Below are positions 46,558 through 61,500 of a DNA stretch of 64,000 bases, in pieces; positions within the stretch are counted from its first letter, which is position 1, and each line of letters opens with the position of its first letter. Both the position numbers and the translations under genes were made by a program. The notes beneath the pieces were generated by a model. It did not search any database and was not told where the DNA came from. It was given only the letters and a program-made list of their open reading frames with translations. Origin of the DNA: Apilactobacillus apinorum (lineage in GTDB: Bacteria; Bacillota; Bacilli; Lactobacillales; Lactobacillaceae); the NCBI RefSeq assembly GCF_001281175.1, contig NZ_KQ440395.1, positions 207,593 to 271,592 on the forward strand, read 5' to 3'.

Positions 46558-49500
46558 ATGCAATATAATAAAAAGAAATTCACTAAAACAAATGATAAAA
46601 AAATAATGAAAAAAGTCAAAAAACAATGGGTAGTTGTTTCGGTGGCTTCATTATCAATGGTTGGTGCTGTTGCATATGGCACTGGATCAGTTAAGGCTCG
46701 TGCTGATAGTAACGAGGTAACTGCTCAATCATTGTCACCTACCGAACAAGAGGTAGCTGATAATACTAACAGTTCAAATACAAGTAGTAATCAACAAACT
46801 GCTAATCAACAAAATAACAGCCAACAAAGTAGTTCTGATAACGATGGTGGTTTATCTAGTCGTATGGGGAGTGCTTCTTCAAGTGTGGCTGCTTATAATA
46901 ATACAGATCAATCACAAACTTATGCAGCTGCCATCAACCAAGGTGCTTCTGATGCTTATAATAAAAAGGGAAATAACGCGGCTAACTTAAGTGGCCAAGC
47001 CCAAAATTACTACCAAGCTAGTTATGATGGGGCTACTAGCGCCTTAAATGCATATAACAGTGCGACTCAAGGTCAAGGTGCTGGTACACAAGATTACACA
47101 TTCTATGGAAATACACCAGCTAAAGTGTCCGGATATACTGGTGATAAATCTAATGGAGCTACTGGTAGTACTGGTGGTGTCGGTGGAAGTAGCATTGTTT
47201 CTAGTGGTGGTGGTTCAATTCCAACCACAGGATCAACCGGTTCAGACCTATCAGGTACTCCACAAGGGTACGGAACTCTAAGTAGTTCTGGCCAAGGTGG
47301 TGCTGATGACCCTCAATCAGCACTGAATTCAGCCCAAAATTACCAAAACATCAAGGTTAATAAATTAAACAGTGCTAATAATTATAGTGTTCAAACAAAT
47401 GGAAGTGCAATCGGTGTACCAACCACTAATTCACAAGCCATTTTAAATGACCGTAAGAAATATGATCCATATGCAGGGTTACAAAATGCATTTAATCAAG
47501 GGGTAAACTATGCCCTCGCACAACAAGGTATGTCAGATGCTGAATCTGGTAAGTGGCAAGGTGTCGATTCATCAGGAAGCGGTAATACACAAGACTTTTA
47601 CTACAATCAAAGTGTAAACAATAATATCGACTTGCATCAATCATCTAATCCATATGATCAAGCTTATATTGGGGCCAAAGATGCTATTGCTGCTCAATTC
47701 GATAATTTCAATAACTATCAAGGGAAAGTTTCCGCAATTAGTTCTTCAACATATGGAACAGTATACCTAAATGCTTATAACGATGTTGCCAACCAAACAA
47801 ATAATGGAACAGCATTTGTCGCAAACGGTAATCAATTCTTTGCAGTTGCTATGGGTAACACTAATTTTTCTGGTGGTGGTACCATTCCTAATAACATCAC
47901 TACAATTAAGTTAGTCAGTGATATTAACCTAAATGGGGTTTCTAATGGTGAAACAAAAGGTACTTATAATGGTAATGGAAGTCTAACTTTCGATGGTCAA
48001 AACCATATGATTGATATGCATGGACTAAGCTACAACATTAATAATGTTAGCCAACTAAAAATTCAAAATTTCCAAACCATCTATGATGCTAATTTTTACG
48101 GTCCATTTATCAATGCTCAAAACGGAGCTTCAATCCGTTATCGTAATATTAACTATGTGGGCCCTCAATTATTATCATCCACCAATAATGATGCTTATTT
48201 CTCAGGTAATGTTAATGTTATTATTCCACAATCAAGTGACTACTATTTCTCACCTTTTAATGGAGGGACAGGTATTTACATTGAAGGTGGTGGAAATCAA
48301 GAAAATCTTGAAGTTAATAACTTCATTCTAGAACCATATAGTAATTATTTTGGATCGATTGGTAATTCTGGTGGTAGTAATATTAATGCTCAAGGAAATG
48401 TTACCCTTGGCCAAGGTTCTAACATGACCGTTATGCCGGCTAATGGTGGACAGTCATCATTTAATGGTGGTAATTATGGTGTTTACTTATCACAACCAGG
48501 TGCTCAGTTAAACGTAAATAAAGACGCGACTTTAAATGTTATTCCAGTTAAATTCACGCAAGCATACTATGGTGCCGGAATTGCAACTAGTTCAAGTTCT
48601 GCAATTAATGTTAATGGAGGTACCATTAACGTTGAAGTTACTGGTCAATCTGGAACTTATAATCAACCCATTAACTTACAGGGTAGTACTAAATTCAATA
48701 TATTGAATGGTGGTTTAGTTCAATTAAAAGTATCTAACCAAAACGCAGTTAATCCGTATTTTGGTTTCTTGACTCAAATAAATGGTTCTAATCTAAACAT
48801 TGGTAACCGTGGTAATTTGGTTGTCCAAATTGTTGATAATACAGGGACATCAGGATCAGTGCCTGTCTATGGACAAGCACTTGTTGCTAATAATGTTGGT
48901 AGCAGTAAGATTGTTTTAACCAAGAATGATGCTACCAGACAGTTTGATAATTATAGGATTACAGCTTATACAGTTGCGGTTAACGGAACATCATATTATT
49001 ACTTTAACCTTCCAGGTGGCTCTAGAAACTTTACAGCTGTTGATAGTAACGGTAATAAAGTATCAGGAACAATTACTGGAAATACTTTAGAAATTGACCC
49101 AATTCCTTCAATCACGTTTGCGGGTCCTATTACGCGTACCCAAAATGCTGATGGAACATCAACTATTAACGCTTATGCAAGAGTAACTAAATATTCTGCA
49201 TCTAATGGACCAGTTTATGTCGGTGTTTATACCGGTAACGGAACTAATATTTCCAAGATGCAATTAATCAACGGTCAATCTGGTAATAATACTATTTTCA
49301 ATAGTACTCAAACTGTTGATCCTAACTCTTATACTACTTCACAAACAATTAACTCTAATTACCAAGACGGTCAAATTATCCCAATTTCATTTAATTTACC
49401 AGCTAATGCTTCTACTGGATTTGGTATGCGATTAACATACGGATTAAGTACGGTTGATATGACCAGCGACGGCAATAGCTATACTGGTACTGTCGAAGGA

Positions 49501-52500
49501 TATAGTGGTGGTAATGGACGAATTAGTCTTGATAATAACGGTACTTTTACTACTGATTCAGGAAGTGTTGGTACAGTTAACCAAGGGATCATTGATGGAA
49601 TTACCGATTCTATTAATGGTAATAACAACGCTAAATCTAAACAAACATTTACTATTCAAACTAGTCCTGATTACTTAAGTGGATATCAAGGAGCGCAATT
49701 GGGATATTCTGCATTTGATAAAACACAGCCTGATCAAGACTACACTCAACTAGCTAGTTACAATAATTCAGATAACCCTGGCGCATTTATTAGAGGTTAT
49801 CAAGAAGCTGCATATCAAGCAGGATTGGCTGATGCTAAATATAGCCGTAATAATGGAGCACAAAACTCTAGTTACCAAGAAGCACAAACAGAATACACTG
49901 CTGCATACCAAGCTTCTTTCAATGCATTAGGTCAAACAGCGCAAAATATTATTAATAATAATAACTTAGTCACATCCAATCTCGATGGAATGTCTGCTTC
50001 AGCAACTTATGCTGGAATTACAGATGGTCAAGGGGTAGCGGCTTTCTTTGCTGACGAAAAAAATGGTAGCAACATTACAGTTGGTAGCTTTAATGGAAAC
50101 AATTGGTCAACAATTCAAAGTGATCCAAACCAAGTAGCTGCATATAACGCCGCTGCAGTTGGTTTTAACAATGCTATTAACTTATCGGATCCATCAGGAA
50201 GCAATCCAGATAGTAGTGCTAGTCGTGCAGAACAAGAGGCCTTCTTATACGGGAAGTCTCTAGTTAATGGTGCTCTTTCACAAACACTACCTACACAAAC
50301 TAGCTCTGCTATTCCAAACTTAGCAGCAGGTCAACTAGGTTGGCAAGCTGAACAAGCTGGATATCAAGCGGTTCAACAAGCTGCTAAGCAAGCAATTAGT
50401 AACAAGCAAAATATTAGTAGTATTCCGGAAGCAAGTTACACAGATCCAAGTCAATTGGGAAGTGATAATTTCTCTGGAGATATCACAATTTACAAACAAG
50501 CTAAATATGGTGCATACCAAGCATTAAAGAAGAATTCTCAAGCAGGTTTGAACCAAATCCAATTAGCTGGATATATGAATACTATTATTCCATTAGCTAC
50601 TCAACAAGGGATTTCTGATTTCCAAAATGGAACTACAACTGCTAGTTTAGGTAGTTTATGGGATCAATACTACAATCAATCATTTAATAATGCTCAATCT
50701 GCATTTAACCAGGGTGTGCAAGATGGATTAGCTGCCGTTCAAGCTAATAATCAAACCAGCAATGTAGGTAATGCTACTACCGCAACAGCTAGTGGTGAAT
50801 CTTCATCATATCTAATTGGATATCAAGGTGCCGTTGATGGTTATAAAGCTGGGTTAACTGGTACTACACCAGCTGCATCAGGAACTACTAATGCATATCA
50901 AAAAGCTTATCAAAGTGGTATGAATCCAGCTCGTCGAGTTGCGGGGGCTAATGACTATGTAAAAACTGGCAAAGCTCAATCAAGTGATCAATACTACATG
51001 AATGGATATAGCACTGCACAACAAGCACAAAATGACGGGTACAGTGCCTACAACAGTATTACTAACCCTAACCCAACTACTAACAGCAGTGATGCTGCCT
51101 ATGTGATTGGATTCAATTATGGGGTTCAAAATTCTAAGGATGCCCAAGGATTTATAGATGGTGCAAATGCATTTGCTAATAATGCATTAAACTCTGGAAC
51201 CACTAATGGTTCTGCAAAATATCAATCTAACTATCAAGCAGGTTTTAATGCAGCTTATAACGGGGTATCTAATGGATTTAGAGGGGTTAGACCACAAAGT
51301 TTAGATACAACCACTAGAGATATTAATGGTGCCACAGCCATCGGTTATAACGCATTCTTCGGATCCAATGGTGTATTGGCTGCAATGAGAGCTCAGGATT
51401 TCAGTGCGCAAAATATAAGTGTTAGTTCTAATTATTCGACACCATTCAATGTGGCTATTGATGTCTTTAATATGCAAAAATCATCATTACAAAAGACTAC
51501 TTACACTACTGTTTATAATCAAAACGCTCCATTAGCATCGTTGGTTAACTTCTTTGTAACTAACTCTATCGTTCCACTTTATAGTCAAGGTATTAATGCA
51601 TACTTAACCGGTGGAGCAAAACCTACTAGACCTTTTGCTATAGCTGGTTATAGCGATGCCCAAGCGGGATTCAACCAAACAACTGGAGTACCAAATACAT
51701 CATCAGGTTATCAAGCCGGTTTGAAACAACGTAATGACATGCAAAACGGGATTGCAGCTGCAATGAGCGATGCTACAACATCTAATCAACAAGCAGTTGC
51801 TGCAAACGCAAGCAAGCAATCTGCTGATTACATCGCTGCATATCAAGCTACCATTGCTGGTTATAACGATGGTACTTTAGGTACAAATACAGATTTAACT
51901 AATAAATCAAAAGTGTACAAACTTGCTTACCAATCAGCATTAACTGCTGGTAAATCACAAGCGGTTCAAGCTCAAAAAGACTTTGTATACGGTACAGTTA
52001 AGGATGCATCTGAAAATGATAAAGGTGCTGATAAGTTAAGTTATCAAGCAGCTCAACAATCTATATTTAGTGGGCTATCAGATGGTTTGAATTCTACTAA
52101 TCAAAATACCAATTCCCAATATGCATTTGGTCAAAGTATTGCTAATCAAATTAATACTAAATCACCTCAAGTTGATTCTACTAAAGATCCACATATTACT
52201 AATAGCACCAGCAATGATTTGACCACCTATGTTAACAATGATATTCAGAATGCATTGGTAGATTCCCACGACGATGTCTTTGAAGGTAATGGACAATCTA
52301 AGGAAAGAACAGATGGTCAAGGAACTATTTACCAAATTTTATATACTCAATTGTATAATTCTCTTGAAGATTCATATAAACAAGGGGTTAACGATTTTAA
52401 AAACCAAGTCACATATACTGGAAGCTTCACCTACAATAACACTCCAGAATATAGCCTAGGTTATTTAAATGCGGCTAAAGGATTTGAAATTGGATTAACA

Positions 52501-55500
52501 GGTGACAGCAGTCAAACTAAAACAGCTGATTTTAGTACTTACTACAACACCCAAGGTCCAGCATATCAAACTGGATATCAACTCGGTCAAAAGTACGCAT
52601 CTGAATACAGTACAGCTGTTAGTAAACAAGCAACATCTACAGATGACGTCATTAACGCTGTTAATGACGTATTAGGTAGTATTAAGACATCTGGAACTGC
52701 AGTGGATCCAGCAACCTCTAAGACCGCATTATACAAACAAGTTTATTATGTTGCTGCTCAAAATATGATGAAGTCATATATAAATGGATCCAGTCAATTC
52801 ATTAATGGTGGTAGCAAAGTAGATTCTAATAATGCTAACAATATGTATGGGGATGCTTTCTCCACAGGTTGGCAAGATGCTAAGGATGGACTATTACATG
52901 CATTTAGTAAGGCTAATACGGCACCTAACGGAACTGCCCAAGCTAATGGATACACCTACGGACAAAGTATCTACGCTGGTGCAATGTCAACTAGTCAACC
53001 TGCGGATACAACTTCGATTGCATATAAGGGTTACGTGGCCGCTCAAGCTGCTTTAACTCAAGCCAAGAGTGATTATGAATCTCAAAAGACAGTTGACATC
53101 AATAATTTATCAATTCCATCAGGAATAGATAATGGTCAACAAGAAGCTTACAAAGCGTTCTATATTGGTGCTTACTATGCTTACAGTAAGAATGACAGTG
53201 ACACACTACCATCCGATATGAACAATGATTTGAGTCAACGCGCTAGACAAGTGGCCAAGACCTCTGATCAAGCTTTCAATGGGTCACAAGCATTCCTTCA
53301 CAATCAGGCAGATCCAAAAAACAATGCACAATTTACGACCGGATATAACTTAGCTAAAGATGGCTATGAAGACGGTCTTATTAATGGTGCCGCTAACAAG
53401 GATCAATTAACTAATGGTAAATCAGTCTACTATACTAGTGGTTATAACGCTGGAATCAATTACCACGATAGTTATGTAAAAGCGGCCAATAGTCAACCAA
53501 CAGATAACACCCAAACCTACGCTGGAGCAAGTGCTGCCTTTAGCGCTTATATGAGTGCAACTACTGATGCTCAAAAAAATGCCTTAACTGATAAGTTGCT
53601 AGGTGGATCAGATAGTGGTGAATACGTCAATGCATACAATACAGCCTTGAGACAATCTCGTGATTCTACAACTCAAGGGGCTAATGACTTTATCAATGGT
53701 CAAGGCCGCGCAACACTACCATTTAGCAACACTCAGATTATTTACAATCAAGCATTTGCAGCAGCACAAAAAGGGTTCCAAGAAGGTCTAACTAATAGTG
53801 CTGCTACCAGCAATAATGCAAGTGAAACTGCTGGGATCAACGCCGCTAAGAACTACTCTGCAGGATATACTCAAGCCCTTTCAGATTCAGCTAGTGGAAC
53901 TAGTAATCCAAATGCTCATCCAGAATTGGTAGGATACAAGGATACTATTCAAGCACTCCAAGATGCGCAAAATAATCAAGTAAATCCTAATAATACATCT
54001 CCAATCTATGCAATCGTCACTGCGCAAAAACTAGGGATGAATGATGCATTAGCTAAATTGAGTAATTCAACAGCTAACGCAGCTACTTTAGGTGATAATG
54101 ATCCAGTAACTAATTCAGAATCACTTAGTGATGTTTCATACAAGACTGGCTACAACGCAGTAATCGAAGGATATCTAGATGGTGTTTCAATTACCGCAGG
54201 TAGTTCAGATCGCTACTATGCTTCACCAAATAACTCTAACCCAGCATATCAATATGGTTATTCCCAAGGTAATGTTATTGGTAGAAAAGAAATTGGGGCA
54301 ACTGATTTCTTAGCAGGTAAAACTAATGGTGCTACTAGTGATACTAACTACACTACTGGTTACAATGACGCTAATACCGGATATGATGACGGGATTGCAA
54401 ACAATGCGAAGTCATTGACTTCTAAGGAATACAATCGTGGATATGCTGCCGGACAAACTGCGCGTGCAGATTACCAAGCTGCTGAAGGTAAAGCTAACCC
54501 AAGTGCCAGTGATTCAACTTCAGACACTTACAAAGGGGTTGCTGACGCCATTGCAGCTGCTAAACAAACGGGTAAGGTAACACCAATTACAGTTGATGCT
54601 AACCATAGCGCCGCTTATGTTATGGCTTACAATAAGGCTGGAAACGATGCCACTACTGCTAGTCAAGCAGGACTAGCTGCTTTTAATAGTGGTCAAGTGG
54701 CTAACCCAAGTAGCCAAGCAACAGTTGCTAACCAAGCGGTTTACAACCAAGCTTACAACGATGCTACTAATGGATTTAAGCAAGGATTGAATCCAAATAA
54801 CACGACAGAACCAACTGCAACGAATGTTAAAGTTGGATTTGATAAAGCTAAAGCGGTTGCTCAGGGTTACCAACAAGCAATGAATGATTACTTGGCTGGT
54901 AAGACTGATCCAACTGCTAATAATCAACCGGGTTATGCCGATACTATGAACGCATTATTAGATGCTCAATCCAACAATAGAAATGCAACTAACAATACAC
55001 CGCTATATGCAGTTGTATACTCACAAGCCGCTGGTGCTAATGATGGTTTAGCAGCTGTGAAGAACAATCTAAGTACAGCCAATACCACTACTGTACCAAG
55101 TGATCGTCAATCAACTGTTAATGCCAACGCATATCAATCAGGATATCAAGGTGCTATTGACGGTTATAAAGATGGTGCAGCAAGCACTCAAGGAACCACA
55201 ACCAACAAGGATACCACCCAAACTGGTAATCAAATTTATCAAAACACTTATACCCAAGGGAATAGCGCCGGTCGTCAACAAGCAGGTGCCAACGATTACA
55301 CCAAGGGAACTGTTGATAACGCAGTGAAAGCTTCAGATAACAACTATGCTACTGGGGTCGATTCAGCTGCTAGTGGTTTTTCAGATGGTAAACAAGCTGG
55401 TCAAACTACAAACAGTCCAACTCCAACAAGTACTGATAAACCATATGTAACTGGTTTTAACCAAGGGGTAGCAACAGCTTCAGGGTCTAAAGAAGCGGTT

Positions 55501-58500
55501 CAACCTGGTTCAACTGATGAATCTGGTTTAACTGGGGATGCTAAGAACGCCTACTACGGTACTAAAGATGGTTATTTAGCTGGTGCTAACGCCGGATCAA
55601 TTATGTCATCACTACCTTCAAACAACAAGGGTGCAGATTTACAATCCAACTCATACACTAGTGCATACCAAGATGCATATAACGATGGGGTAGCTAAGGC
55701 TAACTTAGGAGCGCAAAATGCATACACTGGTACTAAGGTTGCGGACTACGCTAACTGGAATCCACAACAACAAATGGCTTATGACCAAGGAGTAGCCAAT
55801 GCTAATAGTGGATACAATCAAGCTGCTAACAACATCAATGCTACTAGTGCCACTTCATCTACTAATAATGCGCAAAATGCATTTAATGGTGCTAAATTAG
55901 GTTTCGCGGATGGAACTAATGGAACTACTACCGATGTTTCTAGCCAACCACTTGATTATCAAGTTGCATATGCCAAAGCTAAACAAGCAGCAGCTACTGC
56001 TACATCCCAAGGGGTAGCAAGCTTTTCAGCAAATGCTGGTGATACTACCCATGGTGACACAGATGCTGCTGGTAACGCTCAAAGTCATGGTTACCAAGCT
56101 GCTAATAGTGGGTACACTGCTGCTAAGAATAATACCGTTGATGCACATAATACGGATCCATCATATTTAGCAGGGGTTCAACTAGCTCATGATGTTCAAC
56201 AAGGTGTCAAAGATGCTACTAACAACCCGGCTATCAGTAACTATCAAAGTGGTGATGCAGCGCAACAAGCTGCTTATGCCGCAACCGTTGCTGGATACAA
56301 TGATGGTGTTAACGGTACTACTAACGGTGCCACACCAACTGGCAATAATGTTAGTCAATCCAAAGCTTATCTAGATGCATATGCTGCAGCTAAGCAAAAT
56401 GGTATCAACCAAGCTGCTAATGGTGCTCAAGCATACATTAACAACACAGCTATCAATAATGGTACTGATGCTAATAGCGTTGCTCAACAAGCTGGTTTTA
56501 ATAAGGCACAAACAGGATTTGCTGACGGACTAGCTGGTAATGACAATAGTCAAAACCCAAGCTATCAAGTTGGATACAATGCTGCTCAATCAGCTAAGAC
56601 TGGTTTATCAGATATTGAAAACGGCAACAATAACGGTCAAAGTACTGCTGCTAACTCAACTGCATACAGTGCAGCTCGTACAGCATACCAAGACGCATTC
56701 ACTGCAATGCAAAAGAATCCAGATGACACTAGTCAAACTAGCACCAATAATACTCCAGCTTATCAATATGCATACAATCAAGCTAAACAAGATTTGAATG
56801 CTCAATATGAAGCTGGTAAGCAACAATTTGTAAGTCAATACATTAATGGTCAAAATGCCGTTAATACAAATAGTGCTAAGAGTTCACAATCACAATCAAT
56901 GATGACTCAAGGGTTCCAAGACGCTTTAGGTGCATTTAACGAAGCAATGCGTGGTGCAACTAAATCTTCTAAGAATACTACTGGTGCTCAAGCTGGTTTT
57001 GCAGAAGGTCAATTAGCTAACAAGGCAGTTCAACAAGTTACAAACGGCCAAACTACTCCTGACAGTAATTCTGATGTTTATTACCAAAAGGCATTTGCAG
57101 CAGCTCAAGATGCGCTTAGTGCCTTTAGTAAGAACCCAGATACAGCCGTTTCAGCACCAAGTACGAATACTAATGCTAATAATCCAGTTTACTCAGTAGC
57201 ATACACTGCCGCTATTTACCAAATGAAGTCTAATTACAATAGTGGGGTTCAACAATACCTATCAGGTAAGACTCTTCCAAGTAATGCAACAGCTTCATTT
57301 ACTACTGGATATAACGATTCATTAAATGGATTCCAAAGCGTGCTAAATGGATCAGGTACTCCTGATGCTAATGCTTATGGATATATTACTTCTGGTGCCA
57401 ACCAAGGTAAGCTGGCAGGTCAAAGCGCATTAGCCGGATACAATGCAGGAATGATTGGCAATACTGCAACTACTACTGATCCAGTGCAAAATCAAGCTAA
57501 CTTAGGAACTGTTGCTGGATACAAGGATGCTTTATCAAGTAGTAAACGAAGTGATTCTCAATTAGCAACCATGTCACTAGCTTATCGTGAAGCTTACAAT
57601 AAGGCATACAATGACGTTAAGACTGCTGCAGACACTGGTGCTACAAACTTTGTGAATGGTAAACAAGTCGATAAGACTAACCCTGAATATGACAGAATTA
57701 TACAAGGATACAACTTTGCCCAAAGTGGATTTAACTATGCGCAAAGTAATCCAAACGTCACTGCTAGTCAATTGACTGCAGATCAACAAAATAATCCTTC
57801 ATTCATGCGTGGTTTCTACTCGTATGTAAATGCTATGCAAGGATTCCGTGACGCTCAAAACGCAACTAGCACCACCACTCCATATAACCCAACATACCGC
57901 GAACAACAACGTGGTTACAACGGTGCTATGGATGGTTACAGTGCCGGTGCAAACGGTAATGTTATAAACAATAATACCGGTGTCACACCAGCATATAACG
58001 CTGCATACGCATTGGCTTATCAAGATGCGAAAGCCAAGGCTTCTTTAGGTGCGGCCGATGCTAATGGAAATACACCAGCTCAAAATGTATCAAACTACAA
58101 TGCTCGTCAATTAGAGGCTTACCATGCTGGACAAACTAATGCTAATAATGCTTATGTTCAAGCTAAAGCCAATGTTACTATATCTAATCCGTTTGTTACT
58201 GGAACAGATGCATCAGATACTTTTAATGGTGCACGAGCCGGATTCATCGCTGGATTCACTGGTAATGGATCAATCCCATCCGGTAGCAATGCCGTATATA
58301 CATCTGCATATAACAAGGCGCTAGCAGAAGCTCAATCTAATGTCTCTGTCGGAATTAGTGACTTTGCCAAAAATATTGATGATAGTGCTAAAGCTAATGC
58401 GGTTGATGCTACTAACCAAGCTATTTACAATGGATATAATCAAGCAAGTGATGGTTACACATCAAAATTAAACGGAAACGTTGATAGCGCAAATAATAAC

Positions 58501-61500
58501 TCAGCTTATCTAGCAGGGGTTAATATGGCGCAAGATGAACAAAATGGTTTGAATGACGCAATTGCTACTCCTACTAAGACACCATCTGGTAGTGCATCAT
58601 ATGTAACAGCATTTAATGCAACTCTCGCTGGATATGCAGATGGTAAGAACGGAACTACTGCTCACCAAACACCAACTGGTAATGATGTGAACCAATCTCG
58701 TGTATACCAAGACGCATATGCTGAAGCTGTATCTAATGCACAAGAAAATGTTACATCTGGAGCAACTGCATTTACTGGTAATACTGGTCAAGCAGAAACA
58801 GGTAATGATGAAAATTCACAAGCTAAAGCTTTTGGTTACCAACAAGCTAAAGCGGGACATGATGACTTCGTCGCCGGTAAGACTACCGCTCAATCTAGTG
58901 TTCCATCATACGTAGTCGGATTTAACGCTGCTAAGTCAGCTCAAGCTGGTTTAACTGATGCGCAAAATGGTACAAATAGTGGTCAAGCAAGTGCATTAGA
59001 TGCGGTTGCTTATGGGGATGCTCAAACAGCATACAACGATGCCTTTACAGCATTGAAGAATAACCCAGATGATACTAATATCACACCATCTGCATCTAAA
59101 TCAGTGGCATACAATGATTCATACGCTGCTGCCAAGACTTACTTGAGAGGTCAATATCTTGCTGGTCATCAACAATTTGTTGCTGAATACGCCAACGGTG
59201 CTACCCAAGCTGATCTAACCAACGTTACTTCAACTCAATCACAAACATTGTTCGCAAACGGATTTAGTGATGCAGTTGCGGGATATAATGAAGCAATTAC
59301 AGCTAATAATATTAACGCAACTGCTAATTCATCTGATAATTCAGGTAAACAAGCCGGGTTCGCTGAAGGACTACAAGTCATTAAGGGTGCTAACCAAGTC
59401 GCAGCAGGACAATCAACTGATGCTAACAACAGTGATTTAATTTATCAAAAAGCGGTTGAAGCAGCTCAAACTGCTAAGACTGACTTTAAGTCTAATCCAG
59501 ATGTTTCAGATAACGTTACATCTACTGATAGTAACTTCTCAAGCGCACCATATGTAAATGCGTTTAAGTTAACTATCGATCAAATGAGAACCAACTATCA
59601 AAATGGTTATCAACAATACCTATCCAACCAAGCTGTAACAACTAACACTACCGATGAATACAAGGCAGGGGTTAGCGATGCAACTAATGGATATAAAGAT
59701 GCGATGAGTGGACAACCATCAGCAGGTCAGACTTCTGGTTATGCAGCTGGATACAACCAAGGTAGACAAGCATATGCTGGATACATGCACGCTTTAAACA
59801 ATGAAAGCAACACTAATAGTGCAGGTGCCCATCAAGATAATGCTTATGCTGGTGCCCAAGCCGGAATTTCTGATGCAACAACTGCTAATGGTCAAATCAA
59901 GACTGATAGCCAATTAAGCGGTCAGTCATTCGACTACATTCAATCTTACAAACAAGCTGTTTCAGCAGCTCAAAATTCACGATCAAACGGAGCAACTGCT
60001 TACTTGACTGGTAGTGCAAGACCAACTGGGAACACAGCCATTATCACTTCTCAACAAAACGGTTATGATGATGCTCAAGCTGGTTATCAAGCTGCTACAA
60101 GTGGTTCCACCAAGGACATCCTTACAGCTGAACAACAATCTAATAAGGAATTCATGGCTGGTTTTAATTCTTATCAAGACAGTATGTCAGGTTTCAATGC
60201 TTACCAATCAGGTAACCAATTAGGTTCCGATGCTACAGCAAGTCAACAAGATGCCTATGCTGGTGCCCAAGCTGGATACCAAGCTGGAGCTAACTATCAA
60301 AGTGTTAACTTAGCTGGTAAATCACCAGCTTACGTAACTGCATTTAACAAGGCAGTCGAAGACGCTAAGAAGTACGCTTCACAAGGTGCTGCTGAACAAT
60401 TAGGTGCTACTCCAGTCAGTGAAGATGGATGGACTACACCTCAAAAAGCAGCTTACGCAGCTGGTAAGCAAAATGCCCAAAATGGATACGATCAAATCAA
60501 ATCAAACGTTAGTGCAACTAACAATAATACCAACCCATCAGATGCTTATGATGCATTTGCGGGTGCTCAAGCTGGTTTCAATGACGGAACTAGTGGTGGA
60601 ACAACCGTTGATTTAACTGGTAAATCACCTGTCTTTGTTGCTGCCTACAAGAAGGCTCAAGCAGAAGCTGAAGATGCCGTTAAGAAGGGACAAGCGCTAT
60701 TCCAAAGCTCTGGTGTTAACACCACTATTTCTGGTAAAGATGCATTGAGTGTCGCAACTAACAATGCCTTTACTCAAATGAAAGCTGGATTCGATTACTA
60801 CAATGCTCATAAGCAAGATGACAGTAGTAACCAAAATCAGTCATATCAAGCCGGAATTGAAATGGCGAAGGAAGTCGCCCAAGGAATCGCGGACGCGCAA
60901 AGTAATGCGAATAATCCTAACTATACCGGTTCAGCTTCTCAAGTCGCTGCCTACAAAGCGGCAGTTGCTGGATATTCTGCATCAGTTAATGGATACAGTG
61001 ATGGTTCACACAACGTGAATACAAACAGTACCCCATCTGATAAGACCCAAGCAACAGCTTACAACTACGTCTATGCACTATCATGGACTAGTGGTCAAAG
61101 CGATGCATTGCTTGGTGCTCAAGATTATGAAGCAGGTAAGACTAATAATTATGACCAAGGGGTATCAGGACGTGCTAAGTCTGTCGGTTTTGAAGATGCT
61201 AAGCGCGGTCATGATGATGTTATTAACAAACAACCAGCTAGTGGTAATCTTACTGATTCATACAAACTAGGTCGCGATACCACGAAGGCCGCTCAAAGTG
61301 CATTAGTGGATGCGGTTAATGGTGTTAATAATGCCTCAACTAGTCAATTTCAGAGTGCTTATAACGATGTGCAAACTGCATATCATGATGCTGCACAAGC
61401 AATCTTGGCTAACCCAGACCATCCAGCATCAATGGCTAGTGGTAAATCAGTGCCATATCAAGATGCATATCAATCAGCAATTGATTTATTGACCAAGCAA

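Noticed and set aside
46551-46568. ATG at 46551 as the start of giant 3
   Set aside because: It is out of frame and ends after five codons. The homologous start is at 46558.
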